Source: Rhytidiadelphus loreus (taxonomy: Eukaryota; Streptophyta; Bryopsida; Hypnales; Hylocomiaceae). Taken from it: a DNA stretch of 64,000 nucleotides. Under the pieces are notes generated by a model. The model saw only the letters and a list, made by a program, of their open reading frames with translations, was not told the origin of the DNA and ran no database searches. Where the stretch lies: positions 51,873,087 through 51,937,086 of the forward strand of contig OX344762.1 of NCBI GenBank assembly GCA_947034895.1. Reading direction: 5' to 3'. The translations under genes and the position numbers were made by a program. This document shows positions 11,463-24,252 of this stretch, one piece after another (the first letter of the stretch is position 1; every line of letters begins with the position of its first letter).

Positions 11463-13300
11463 TTTTTAAATCACAAGAGGTTCAAAGCTCCGCTGTTGGA
11501 TAAGCCTTTAACACACAATTTAGGACTGAACTGGACAAGGAAAGGTAGGGTCTTCTAAGTTACTCAAAAATGGACCACCCTACTCTTTTCTTGATAAGAC
11601 GTATGGACTAGACTCAATATGGCATGAGAGCCTTGGGTTAGTAACAAGAATGGGAATAACCCGTGGTTAGTAGCAAAAAAGTTAGTACAACAAGGAAAGT
11701 ATGGAACTAGAGGTCCTCTAGAGTGGCATCGCCAAGGTACGGTGGAGGAATGCTCTAGGGTTAGAACAAGACACCAAAAGAAGACTACCAACGTTACTTG
11801 ACCAGTAATACGGACACAACAACACGGGGTCACAAGAACTTAAGTTACCAAACACAAGGACTAAAAGACATCAAACGCAAGGACTAAAAGACAGAAGGCA
11901 CAAGGACTTCAAGGAATAAGAAGGACCTCCACGGACCTTCAAAACTGTAAATAGAACAACAATTGGAGTCAAAAGTGCTCCAAAAACACCATAGGGAGTT
12001 TTGGCCAAAATGCCAAAACAACAAAGATAGCTTGGATCCACGGACCCACAGTAAGTATTGAAAGTGTTTTGGGAGGGAGAAGGGCCCCCTTTTATAAGAT
12101 TCCAAGGGCCCACTCCCCCATCAACTTACTACCAGTAACCTCATCCTTCCGGATTTTCATCCTTATCTTTTGAGATTTTCACCTAATTTTGGTTATTACC
12201 CTGGTCCTAACATCTATCTTTTGAAGTTTAACTTCGAATTGCAAACGAATTACGCCAATGGCTTCGAAAGGTCATTTTTAGCCTATTAGACATCCTACTT
12301 CCTATTTCTATCGCGAAAAACCCATCAGAAACTAGCGCCAACTGAAACCAATAAAAAGGTTAAAATCTAACTTTTGGAATTTACCTTTTTTGGCCTGGAT
12401 AACTAGCTAGGGTTGTTGGGGAGGCTCTAGGGAGTAAGAAAAGACTCCTTGATGTCTTCATTCCGACTTTGTGCGCTCCCGGGACGACAATCAACTCCAT
12501 GAATATCCTGCTGTAATTAATAATTGGGGGAATGTTGATGATTCGGCTGCCTCCCGCTATTGGAACACCATAAAACTTGTCAGGGTGCGTTATTAACATA
12601 AAAAATGCTAATATTATTTTTAGTGAGGTTTTACCGCAGCCTGGGTAATTTATATGAATTTCCCATAGCGGCTTTTCGCAGTTGACCGCTCGGAAAAAGA
12701 TCCTCTAGAGATAAAAAAAAACTGAGACTTTTTGGGGAACCTCTCATGGAATCCCCCCAAGCCGCGTGCCAAGTCTTGGGCTAATCTGGCACACAATGAG
12801 TGGCAAGGTGAAAACTGACTTCTCTTGAATTACTGGCAGTCAAGGAATCTTTTATACATGAGGGAATCTTGGCGAATGGATTTCGCTGTGGGTACTCTGA
12901 CATGTTCTAGATCCAAGAGCACTATCCGGCGGCTGTGGATTCTTCCATGTGGCCTGTCTTGGAAAAGTGACACCTGCAAGCTAATAATTGGGATTCGTAA
13001 TATTTCGTCGATAGAATGGGGAAAGTAGAACCTATCTTTGGAGATTTATGTGGGGATCTCCTTAACTCTCCTGACACTAATTTAGCCTATCATGGTCACA
13101 TGCACTAGATTTGGGCTATTTCGGGTAAGTTCCATGTAACCCTATTGTTTCCCACTACTTACGGGTTCTAAGTTTCTAACCTATATGCAAGTGAGGTTTG
13201 TAGGTATTCTATGGGTAAAAGGCTATTTATGACCAAATGCCAACGATGCTAGCATGCGAGCTTAGAGCAGCGAGCTTGAAACTTGTGAGCCTAGAGCCCA
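11463..13300. other. Unassigned, less AT-rich segment, possible retroelement or gene relic
   Basis: Base composition is more balanced than in the flanks. Minus-strand frames at 11,564-11,833, 11,884-12,105 and 12,381-12,599 are longer than most local noise, but I recognise no domain. No long terminal repeat pair or primer-binding site was seen. The part at about 13,230-13,300 resembles the reverse complement of 29,990-30,045 (shared CTAGCA...GCGAGC and CCAAATGC). Confidence 0.35.
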
Positions 13301-14346
13301 AAACTATAGTTTTTTCTTTTTTCTTTCCAAAATTTTGTATTTAAAAAAAAAACTTGGAAAAAAAAAATTCTAATTATAGTAAATTTTGTGACTTATGACC
13401 ACTATCCCTATGACCGTGGATTTTGTTTAATTTTTTTTCTTCGTGTATCAATTGTCATTTGCAATAGTAAAAGATCTTCAAACTTCAATACATAATTTCA
13501 ACACTTACTTCACCCACTACAATTTCACTAGTTATGCAATTAGAAAATTCTAATACAACACCATATAATGACTTTAGCTAACAATACTCATAAAAAGAAA
13601 GGTAATTACTACTATGTCTCCACTATAAATTCTCTTAACCAACTCTTGTCATTATGGTCAATGTAGAGACTAAACCCACCAGTATAATTTGAACCCAAGC
13701 CATCATATTGTATATAATGAACCTCTTACACATATACTCCAACCTAATGGAGTGACCACTCCTAGGAAAACTAGAACTATAAAATGCGGAAGATATACTC
13801 TAAAGAAAATGGAAAAAATTAATTTTTTTTTCAATAGAAAAAAATGGGAAAAAAATGGGAAACTAACTTTTTGAAAAAGGGAATAAATTGGTTGCGGTCT
13901 CGGAAGCTATTTGAAACTAGTGTTTCAACTTTTGTTGGCCTTGAAATCTCATTCACAATGCTTGATTCAACATTCGAGGTGGGGCCAAAAGAGTCATTTC
14001 TAATTTTTTTTTTCTATTAAAAGTTCCCAAAATGGGTTGTAGGACCGCAACCAATTTTGCATTTTCAAATGAAAATGAAAATACAATTTTGCACAATTTC
14101 TTTTTTAGTTAAATTACCAATTATTATTGCAGAATCTTAGGTTCATTGCATTCATATAGTATTAATTGAAAATTTAGGCTCCACAGATACATATGTGTAT
14201 ATAACTATATATAGTGAATGCAAACATATTTTCCATGCCACATGGTTGAAGTCATTCCACTTGTAACAATTGCATAACAATATGCTACAAATGAAGTACC
14301 TACAAATCCACTTGAGGTTCTATTCTAAAATTGAAATGATCCCAGC
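13301..14346. other. AT-rich intergenic DNA, no gene seen
   Basis: Only short A/T-run frames. It may contain the 3' flank of the transposase relic to its right, but no terminal repeat was identified. Confidence 0.45.
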
Positions 14347-17300
14347 TCAAACAAAAAGAAGCTTCAACTCATTGAAGCTATAATTTGGAGCATGAATGAA
14401 CTTGTTTTTATGGATATCCATCTTGCAAAAGTATTTGTACAAGTAGTACAAGTGCTTGCAATTTACGTATTGTTGACGACCTCCAATTGCAGAGACGGCC
14501 ATATTCAGGAAATTCGGACAAGTGCATGTTGGAAACATACCTACTGTAATTTGGTACACATTTCGATTTTGCTCTGGGCTAGTCTCTAGAGATACGATTG
14601 CACCTAATCCCGGAAAGGGAAGCAAGGTCAATCCTATAATTTGTCCTTTGATGCTGCATGCACTCTTCCACTTGTTTCGTTGTTCTGTTGTTAGTGCATT
14701 CGCAATTCGGCAGATGGTTTTGTTATTCCTCACTGTTGGGTATGCATTCGGGTTCATGGGTGGAGGGTGGTCATAAAGAAGACTCTGAAATGTCTTTGAC
14801 ATGTGGAAGAGACGATGTGGAGACAATGTAGGGCAATCTTGCAAACAAAAGCCTGCATGCTGCAATAATAAAGTCTCTTCTTGACTCATATTAGTTTCTG
14901 TCAAGATAGGCCACATCTCAGGTACCTCAGACCAATCAATCACCCATTTCCGCTTTGTTCCTTTCACACATCGTTCAATATCATCCTAGCAAAACCAAAA
15001 GTCCGCTACCACCTCCTGATGACTTCCATAATCTTCTTTCCTCCCATGATAGGTTGGAGCGGCAGTTTCCTTTGAACCCTTTGCAATTTTGGCGGTGCAC
15101 TTTATATTTGAACCCCTTTGTTGAGCTTGACATTTGGCACTTGATTTGTGGCTAATTTTGGCAATATGCCACTTTGACGTGTCATAATCACTTTCATAAG
15201 TTGTTGTTACATGAGTGGCAATATTTGCCTCCATATGTATTCGTCCATCTTTAGAAGACGTTGCACTAGCCATAGTAGACCTTGTTCAAACACGAGGTTG
15301 AGAGAAGTTTACTTTATCTGGGCGATGTGAGTCTCCTTCGGCACCAATTGGTACGTCCAACTTCCTTTTTGTGCTTCCAAAGATTTCTTCCCCTTCCAAA
15401 TGTGGTATGCAAGTTCCAACACCTTCAATTCGAGGTAATGTGTTAGAGCCTCTGCCATTTTCTTAGGGTCTCTATTTCGTTTTGCAGCTCTCAACTTCAA
15501 CTCCCCCTTTGATGGACCTGATCTAGAAGCATGGCCTTTTAAATATGTTCTATAGTTTGTCATTTGCATAAATGCGCGGATACTATCATCACAAGTAGCG
15601 TCGAACAAATTGTTTCCTCGATTTCCAAACATTTGAAGCCACTTATTGTGGATGGTCTCAGACTAATTGCAAGAAGGCATGTTCGCCATCTCCTCCAAAG
15701 TCAAGTCCTAAAAAAAAAAACATAAGTACAATTTACTTTAAAGATTTTCATTTCTTATATGAAAGCTACAATATTCTTTGAGTACATGATTTGCTACAAA
15801 AGACTACTTCAATCCAATAAAGCACTTTATTTTATAGATACCTTACCTTTAAGAACTTATTGGAGGACAACATACTTAATTTATGGAATGTTAGGAATTT
15901 CTCTTATTGAATAATTTTGTTTTATAATTAGAGAAAGAAATTGACGTTTCTGATTTTTCAATGAATACACAAACATTCAACAATAATTAAATTCATATAT
16001 AGTCCTCTAAACTATTATTTCCTCAAAAATTCACAATCAAATTAACCTATGGTAAAAAAAATATACAATACTCTTTGACCTAATTGACAATTCTATAATG
16101 GCTACATGGGTGAAAGGAAAATTCACGTTCTCATACCATTTGCATAAAGCCTCTCCATTGCCTATAACGGAAATGCCAAAATGCTAGCCAATGGTCCAAG
16201 TGATGGAGTGCATCTTCAGTTGCAGCACTGGATGAAAACCACCATGACCGAATTGCAAGGTAACGCATCTCTGCCTCGTCCATAGTTTTTGAATCCTTGT
16301 ATTGTTTACACAATCTAGTGTGTTGATGTTGTAGATCTGCCTTGATGTACTTCTGCGTATGTTTCTGAAGAGAAGTATTCCAATGTAGCAAGCAGGTCCT
16401 TTCTCAATTCTCCATTTTGTCTTCCGTAGATCTAGTGCCGTAAACAATTCGAACAACCTTCCAATTGGCCATAGCACTATTTGCCATGGACCCTTTGAAA
16501 TTTGGATGATGTATTCCATAGCGAGACATAACAGTGTTCAAGCACCTCCAAAATTGTATTTGGATCTCTGTATCTTTTGACTGCATATTGCATGTTGAAA
16601 TAGTCATGACCTTCTTGTAATTTGGATCATATACGTGACACGCCGTGGTCGTCCAATCCTTCACACGCTTCACGGGGTAAAACATCATCCACGTGTTTGC
16701 TAGATCTCCACCAGATTGCATGCGTTTCACCAAGTCCACTCCATTGCTAGATCTTTCAGTGAGCATCTTGAACAAGTAGACCTTCTCCTTGCCTTGGCCA
16801 GGGAAGACGCTGTTATGAATGTATTCAAATCTTGAGTCTTTCTTCATAGTCATGATGTTGTCAATGATACCTCCTCGGTTGTTTGAGCGAAAGGATGATA
16901 TCACGTTCCGTATATTGGGACTACTCAAATATTGAAAGCGGTCCATGACATCTTCTAATTCATTATCCCGCAACATCTCTTTCTCTCCTTCTCCATTGTG
17001 AAATAGGTAGTTTTTCAAGAACTCCTTACTTGCGGAAAGTGCAATTGCCAAATTTGTGGCCAATGGTGTTTTTGCCACCACTTCCCCAATGAGGCTACAA
17101 ATTTCTTCACTAGAATCTCTATACATACCTTTGGCAACTCGGTGTACATGATCTCCAAAATGAATAATAGCCCTTGTCATCTTGGAATTATCACTGTAGG
17201 AGTAGTATATCCTAGCATCACAAATTTTCAAGCATATAGGAGGATTCTTGCAAACCTTGCAAACTAGAGTTGAATCTTTGGGAGGACTTTTCCCAACTGC

Positions 17301-18341
17301 AAATGGAAAGGTAGTACAACCAGTCCACTTTGTTTTGTTTTGTTTAGAAGCCCTCTTCAAAAAATCACATTCGGGATTTGCACAAGCAAGATGACCAACG
17401 AAGTATGACTTACGGAACTTCAAATGGTTGGAGTTGTAAATGTTCGTCTTTACTAACTTGCACCACGGGTGTCCATCGTATTGCTTGTCCATTCCTTCCA
17501 AGTTTTGAGCTGCCAGTATAGAAGCAGATGAGCGATATGGAGGCAATTCAAAAATGACATCTTTGTTGAATACCGGTGGAAGAAATTGTACACAATGGTG
17601 CTTCATAGCATCTAAATCCGTAGTAGACAACTCGTTCCGAGAACGGTGCATGCTTATTAGTCTCTTCAAGCAATCCATTATGCTAAATCGATCAACTATA
17701 GTTGGGTGCAATGGAGGACAAGAGAATAGAGATTGTGTAAGGTTATTAGACAGAGTGCCCGCTGCAGAACTATCAAGTGTTTTCTGGGTCGATACAATTT
17801 GAATAGATGATGGTTGCTTTTGAAGTATCAAGTGTAGGGACTCCCCCTCCAATTCACTAAACAACTCAATGATAGGATCTAAAGGCTCTATCTTGACTGT
17901 TTGGAGCAATGCATTCTTTGGAAGTATAGGAGAAACTTCTCTTGGTGGACCAGGTGAAATTGTTTGAGCCAAGTAAAGCATATCCACTATAGATGTTTCT
18001 GAGTGACGACTAAGTATTCCTATCGACACATCTAGCAAAGATAAGGGAAGATCATATGCTCTAAAGTTTCCGGCAAGAAGATACCAACAATGCCCTTTAT
18101 CTTCCACAGACTTCACAATTGGCATAGATTGTTGCAATGCACCAGATTCTGATTTCTTCTCTTCCTCGACGTAGATAGAGGACTCTATAAATCTGAAGTG
18201 TACATGAAGGAGGTGACTGCAAACTCTAGCTTGTGCACCATCATCAACTGAAAAAACGAGAGGAATTTCATGACCATCTACTCGAATGCATGCCATGACT
18301 ACAACATTGACCAAGTTCTCTCTAAAACAAAAGGTAGCCAA
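14347..18341 (-). pseudogene. Mulator-like transposase relic with Cys/His module and SWIM zinc finger
   Basis: Read on the minus strand, a long exon (18,341 to about 16,129) encodes an N-terminal region, then a Cys/His cluster (CANPEC, about 30 residues, CKVCKNPPIC, then IHFGDHVH) that looks like the WRKY-GCM1 zinc-binding fold of Mutator-like proteins. A transposase-core-like stretch follows (CHVYDPNYKKVMT, FRYRQW near the end). After an intron (about 15,712-16,128) the protein continues with DLTLEEMANMPSC, and further downstream has a SWIM-type finger, CTCPNF...CKH, around 14,480-14,560. The MACIRVDGHEI start at 18,296 is an alternative to 18,341. In-frame stops include TGA 16,404-16,406 and TAG 15,663-15,665. 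Two positions where I would expect Asp read Asn (TCNMQS, MANSA). It is probably dead. No terminal repeats were found. Confidence 0.7.
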
Positions 18342-20704
18342 TGATTGTAAAGAAAGATGAAGAATTGATTGTTGTAATGGAGTTTAGTATTGTAGGTTTC
18401 TGAAACAGGAATTACGGAATACTTGAGCATGATGTAAGTGAGTAATTAAGCATGTAATCTCAATTGGCAGAATGGTTGTCATACTACCATCCAGTTAGTT
18501 ATGAAGTGCCAAATTTTAAAAGTCATTTAATGAAATAGGCGACTGTATCAAGAACTTGCAATTTTAGCACTATTGAAATATTTGTCACCTAAGATCCTTC
18601 ATCAATAGTCCATAGATCCACTGAGTCAGACTACGGCTTGTGGATGGTAGTTGGAGGTTACATTATGGATTTGCAAATGGTGCTCTTAAAGTTTTGGCAA
18701 CGTCGTTAAGGGTTGTCAGTCTTAAAGGTTTGCTATTTTGAAATGGAAGACTCTATGAAACTCTATTGAATGAAAAGGATTGGCAAAGCTTACTTGTGAG
18801 AGTATATAAGGACTTATGTATTTCAGTGTCAAGTCTTTCAAATGCATTCTATGTGGTGAAGTACTAAGAAGTTAGAGTATAGGTATGCATATTTTGTTTT
18901 GGTACTTCATGCACATAGAGATCCAAAGTGGTTTCTGTATTATTGCAAAGGGTACAAAAAGTAGGAGAAAGCGTAGGTCACTTCTATTCTCTTCTTTCAA
19001 GGCACTTAGGAGATCCAAGATGAAAGGGAAGAAAGCCATATCAAAGACAAGTCAAGGTACATCTGGAGCCATCCGCGTGCTTGGTTATGGAGAAGGAGGC
19101 TGCGGCATGGAGGTAGAGATAGTAGGGACAAACTTGGAGGTTTTGGTAGAAATGTCACAGGAGACCATTACTGCACAACAGGAGCCGATTGGAGAGGACA
19201 TGGAAAATGTATGCATCTATACAAACACCTTCTATGTCTTTCAAATTCCTTGCATTCATATGTTTTTTGAAAAAAACATTGTAGTACGCTTTACAAGATT
19301 TGTTGTTGTCAAAAAATTCATCTTTAGAATATGAACCTTTTTGTGCTCCTACTATAAACTTGTTTCCATTAGCTATTTGATGTTAAAATATAGCCTAATC
19401 CATTATATGTTTGAATATACATTATTTGTTCATAGGTACAAATAAATAGAATAGTTAAGATATTAACTACTCTCAGTCTATATAATGTATACATGTCAAT
19501 TAAATTTAATCTTGTGCTCATAGTTTTAGATGTTGATATAGTATAATAGGTATATGAAATTTGTATTCTAGTGTTCTATTATAGTGAAACAATGAAAGAA
19601 AATAATATGTTGTATGAAAAGAAAATAATATGTTGTATGAAAATATATCTATAATGCACAATATGTTGAAATTGGATTTCCCCTTATTAATTTCTCTGCA
19701 ATTGATGCAATTTATAAATTGATTAATGATTATAATTTTACTAGATAACCAGAATGCACTATTTTTGAATTCATTATTTTTGTAATTAGATCTCAATAAT
19801 CTTCTTGAAATGGATATTTTGTGAATATGGCTTTTGAAATATGTCATTTTTTCATTCATTTTCTAACTACATACAGAAAAATGAAGCCATCCATTTATAC
19901 TTTTCTTGCTAATTTCCTACAGCTATTTAGCCTTCATTTTCTATAATTTAGTAAAGAACGTAAAATATTTTTTTGACTAACAACATATGTACAAAAGAAA
20001 TAATTTAGATGCTATTGGCTTTGAAATATAAAAATATCACATATATATATAAATCACTGTCATTGGTAATAAAAAATTTACAAAAATTATGAAAATAAAG
20101 TTTGAAAGAAGAATCCAAAATACCTAATTAAAAGATAAAATCTCCAATATGATTTTCTATTAAAGCCTTTTGAAAAAAATTACCTACATCATGTTTCTCC
20201 ACCTTTAAAGAATATTGAGACCAAAAAATGTCCAATGGATGACTTGACTATTCATTATAGATACAAAGAATGCACCTATTGGTCTAATAACTGAAGCATT
20301 TTTCATGAAGAGCCGTATCCTTCAATGATTAAACCAAAAAACTATTGATGAATAATAACACATTCCAACTAATTTTCAAATATTATGTATTGAAATTAAA
20401 TTAAGATAGACTACTAGAACTAACAATCAAGCCATAAATAATGTAACAATGCAAACAATCTTATATAATTATATATCAAATTTGAATGTTAGAATTACTT
20501 GCCAACTAACGGTTAGTAATCCTTGCTGTCATTTTAATTCAATGGTTGAGATATCTAATAAGATAAGATTGGATTTGAAAATTTTGGGCGAAAATGCTAT
20601 GAAGAGATTGGTTGCCGAAATTTTGGTGAAGATGTATTGTACATCGCGCGCTGAGCTTGAAATTTTGCCCTCCTTGCAAGATAATAGAGGCTTTTGGCTT
20701 CTAG
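18342..20704. other. AT-rich intergenic DNA, no intact gene
   Basis: A plus-strand frame at 18,885-19,334 contains a basic stretch (MKGKKAISKTSQGTSG) ending at a possible donor GTATGC, but I recognise no family and do not call it a gene. The stretch at about 20,218-20,287 is related to 54,486-54,556 (shared GACCAAAAAAT, ACAAAGAATGCACC, TTGGTC), another dispersed repeat. Confidence 0.45.
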
Positions 20705-21046
20705 CACTACAACAACGATAGTGTTTTATGACTGCAAATATATGACTGAGGATGACTGGCGACTACTTGCAATCATATTTTTGGAGGTCAATACCTTGGG
20801 GAGAAATATGACTGCCAGTCGTTTTTGGGTCTTGTACTTCACGCGCGTATATTATACGTCCGTTGAAAACACCAAAGTATTTCATAGGGAATGGTAGGGA
20901 ACTCGTTTGAGAACATTGAGTTATATTATTGGTCATATTTTCATGGTACTAACATTTTTTTGGTTTTTGGGCAACCTAAAAAAAACATGGGCAATCAAAA
21001 AAAATATAGACAAGCCATTGTTTAAAATTTTGAAACTTAATCACTA

Positions 21047-21175
21047 TTTTTTAAGGGTTTTGAAACCCTAGCCGTCATTTTTTTAGGGTTTTGAAATCCT
21101 AGCCACCACTTTTTAGGGTTTTGAAACCCTAGCCGTCATTTTTTTAGGGTTTTGAAATCCTAGCCACTACTTCTT
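21047..21175. repeat. Four tandem units with AGGGTTT/AAACCCT palindromes
   Basis: Inside CACTA-1, the motif AGGGTTTTGAAACCCTAGCC (with an AATCCT variant) occurs four times, about 32 bp apart. Each has 7-bp arms AGGGTTT and AAACCCT. AAACCCTA is the plant telo-box, so these could bind telobox proteins, but that is only an inference. Confidence 0.75.
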
Positions 21176-21224
21176 TTGACTCTTCTTCCTTATCTTTTGT
21201 TGTCTCTTGTCTCTTGCCTCTTTG

Positions 21225-21365
21225 AGTTCACTCTTGTTTCTTAGTTGTTGTGTTTTGTTGCATCTTGAATTCACTCTTGCTTCTTAATTGTTGTCTTTTG
21301 TTGCATCTTGAGTTACTCTTACTTCTTAGAGTTGTTGTCTTTTGTTGCATCTTCACTCTTGCTTC
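21225..21365. repeat. About 43-bp tandem repeats in pyrimidine-rich part of CACTA-1
   Basis: Three units of the form CTCTTGCTTCTTA, GTTGTTGT, TTTTGTTGCATCTTGA repeat in tandem, followed by a longer CTT/TTG-rich tract to about 21,600. The open frames here come from this composition and are not genes. Confidence 0.7.
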
Positions 21366-22197
21366 TTGTTTTTTGCTTCTTGTTTTTTTCTTCTTGCATC
21401 TTAATTCTTTCTTCTTCTTCTTTCTTCTTTCTTACTTTTTGTTCTCTCTTTTTGTTTCTTATTTTTTTTTGTTGCATCTTAAGTCTTTTTTGTTGTTTCT
21501 TGTTACCTCTTAGTAGTTGCTCCTTATTGTTTCTTGTGCATCTTAACTTGTATTTGTTGTTATCTTTTAGCACTTTTTGCCTTTTTTCTTCTTGTTCCTT
21601 GCATCACCATTATTTTTCTTCTTACCCTAAATTTGTATTACATATTTTCTATTGTTGTAAACTTTTGAAAATTGAGCTTTGTTGTATGTTCATTAAAAAT
21701 TAACCTCCTATTTCTTTAATTGTATACATAGGCAACAAAATTGGAACAAAGTCGTTGAAAGCTACTTGCAACTCACTTCATATTATTGTAAGAAATGTAG
21801 TCTCTATTGACTTGTATAAATAATTCATTGTGATATACATATTTTGTATTTGTGACTAATAAATTATAAATGTCATTGAAAGGAGTCATATTCCTTCTTA
21901 TATATTCCCTCTTCAATATAATTGTTTCTTGTATATCTTTAAAATCATATGTATTTGTTTTTAACTACATGAAATCTTTTATTCAATTGTTAAAGTATTT
22001 TAATGTATGATTGCAAATATGCTTAGGTATCCTACAACCATTGTATAATTTGTTCAATTCATAGTTCAAAATACATATCAATAAAAAAATGACTACTTGG
22101 AGTCACAAAATGATTATAATAATTTCCAAAAAATGACTAGGTGTTCTCAATATGACTGAAAAATATAACTGAGAAGAGTCGTTTTACAAATCATCAA

Positions 22198-22516
22198 AAA
22201 ATATGACTCACCTCAGTCATATTTCACATGACTGCAAAATATGACTTACCACAGTCATATTTCACATGATTGCAAAATATGACTCTCCGCAGTCATATTC
22301 CACATGACTGCAAAATATGACTCACCGCAATCATATTTCACGTCATCAAAAAATATGACTCAACGCAGTCATATTCCACAAAATATGACTGACCACAATA
22401 ATATTCCACGTCATCAAAAAATATGACTCAACGCAGTCATATCCCACAAAATATGACTGACCAATCATATTCCACGTCATTAAAAAATATGACTCAGCGC
22501 AGTCATATTCCACGTA
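22198..22516. repeat. 38-bp subterminal tandem repeats of CACTA-1
   Basis: About nine units of roughly 38 bp (some shortened to 30) follow the pattern ATATGACTCACCGCAGTCAT then ATTTCACATGACTGCAAA. Each unit holds the inverted pair ATGACT/AGTCAT, the same hexamer found next to both termini. This is the classic subterminal array of CACTA elements. Confidence 0.85.
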
Positions 22517-23170
22517 GGATTTTTTCATTTACCCGGGCAGCTCAATAAAAAATTAAAGAAAGTCAAAATATACGCCTTGTTGGCATACTATGGCTAATTA
22601 TGGATATTTATACCCTTCAACTTATATGACTGCCAATATGACTGATGTCTGAAGCAACTGCTTCTAAACGACTGCTGCAGTCATATTCCGAGTCATCTAC
22701 AGTGATTTCTGCGCCAGTCACATTTTTTTAGTTTACGACTGACTACAATCGTTTTTTGCAGTCATAAAACACTGTTTTTGTTGTAGTGTAGTTTTTGTAG
22801 ACAGCTCTTGTCCATAGATTCTTGCTACCGATGTCTTTGTGCCATTGCAAGACCTTTGTGAATTGGTCTCTTATTCATGGATCTTCAAGCGGGATCTTGT
22901 TGTGATATTGCATTTGTAAATGAAGATCACGTTGGTTAGTTGTTTGTGATTCATATTCCCATTCTTACTACTAGCTCTTCATTGAAAACACGCATGAGTT
23001 TGTTGATTGCCAAAAACTGATATTCAATTTCTTGAGTTGTGTAGGAAACCATGGATCAACGGTGGTTGACGAGGAGTGCTGCAAAAAAGAGGAATGACAT
23101 TGAGGGATCTCGGACAAACAAGCGGTTGCCAAAGAATTCAAAGAAGTCGATTGTTGATGAGGTAAGTTTT

Positions 23171-23518
23171 GGTGACGCAACTCCTTGCAGTGACGCAACT
23201 CCTTGCGGTAACGCACCTACTTGAGCCTTGTGATGACGCAACTACATGCGGTAACGCACCTGCTTGTGCCTTGTGGTGACACAATTGCTTGCGTCTTGTA
23301 GTGATGCACCTACTTTTGCCTTGCGGTGATGCACCTACTTGTGCCTTGCAATAACGCACTTGCTTGTGTCTTGTGGTGACGCACCTACTTTTGCCTTATG
23401 GTGACGCACTTGCTTGTGCCTTGCAGTGACACAAGTGCTTACACCTTGCAATGACACAACTCCTTGCACCTTGCAATGATGCAATTGCTTGGGCCTTACG
23501 GTGACGCAATTCCTTGTG
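23171..23518. repeat. 25-bp minisatellite in intron 1 of the ParB-like gene
   Basis: About fifteen imperfect copies of a 25-bp unit, roughly TTGCGGTGACGCACCTACTT then GTGCC, start nine bases after the exon 1 donor. The first copies are shortened to 18 bp. The core TTGCGGTGACGCAA is an inverted repeat (TTGCG/CGCAA). More isolated units appear at 23,570-23,600 and further along the intron. Confidence 0.88.
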
Positions 23519-24236
23519 TGCATTGACAGATGACATTTCTTTTTTAATTTGATTTCATAGACCAACTGCTTGTGGTGACGCAAATACTGCTTGTGGTCAT
23601 AACTTTCAATTCAAATTAGAATGACGGTGTTTGGGAGTTCATGACTTTTTTATCTTTGAGGTCCATTAAGCATCTAGAGTGTGCCGAGGCCCTTCAATAT
23701 AGCTAATTATTATTTTCTATTCATTTCAGATTTTTGTTTGAGAACGTTTTTTGAATACTTGCGTTACCACAAGTAGCATGTTGGAAATTCTAATATTTTC
23801 TTAAACCTCATCACATGATCATAAAATCTTGATTTTGTTGTCTCAATGAAACACTATGTTGTTGACTTTGCCTTTTCAACAAGATGTGAAGGTTAGAAAT
23901 TCCTCCTTGTTAGACCTGCTTGACTAATTGAAATAATTTTTCAATAAGATGATGCATAAACTTTCCCATGGCATCTCTATATGTGCACTTTAGTACCCTT
24001 GTAAGTTGTGACCACTAACTATGATGACAACAAAGGTCACCAAAATGAATCTATGTTAAAGCCATATTTACCTACTAGTCCATTATTTGGAGAATTTTGG
24101 TGACTACTTTGGTAATGGAAGGCCGTGTCCTTTTAGGGTTAAAAATTAACATAAATTTTTGGAATCATCACCCTTAACCAAGTGCATAAATTCAAATTTC
24201 TTGTTTTTTTATTAATATCAAGCATCTTCCTTCGGC

Positions 24237-24252
24237 GTTGCGATATCGCAAC
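24237..24252. repeat. Perfect 16-bp palindrome GTTGCGATATCGCAAC
   Basis: This perfect palindrome lies in intron 1 of the ParB-like gene. It shares the TTGCG/CGCAA arms of the minisatellite core. A similar site, ATTGCGTGACCGCAAT, lies at about 24,352-24,367, and an opposite-strand form, CTTGCGTTACCACAAG, at about 23,759. Confidence 0.7.

Larger units (their letters stand above)
20705..22788. mobile_element. CACTA-1: non-autonomous CACTA (En/Spm-type) element, 2,084 bp
   Basis: The left end starts CACTACAACAA, and the right end, read in complement, starts the same way. The inverted repeat continues through AGTGTTTTATGACTGCAAA with about three differences over some 33 bp. A 3-bp duplication, TAG, flanks both ends (20,702-20,704 and 22,789-22,791). 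CACTA termini plus a 3-bp duplication define this superfamily. The subterminal regions are loaded with ATGACT/AGTCAT motifs, probably transposase binding sites. No transposase gene is present, so it depended on an autonomous partner. It lies about 260 bp upstream of the ATG of the ParB-like/methyltransferase gene and could have affected that gene's promoter. Confidence 0.93.

Noticed and set aside
11463..13300. LTR retrotransposon in the GC-richer segment
   Set aside because: No paired long terminal repeats, primer-binding site, or gag/RT/integrase motif seen.
21250..21703. Leu/Phe/Ser-rich frames suggesting a membrane protein, with a Lys/Gln-rich antisense frame
   Set aside because: They are produced by the CTT/TTG-rich tandem tract inside CACTA-1.
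23171..23518. Regular 25-bp units that could be taken for a CRISPR array
   Set aside because: Units abut without unique spacers and the context is an intron of a plant gene; it is a minisatellite.
22971..23583. Minus-strand frames with RYCKAQVGA-like repeats
   Set aside because: They are antisense readings of the intron 1 minisatellite.
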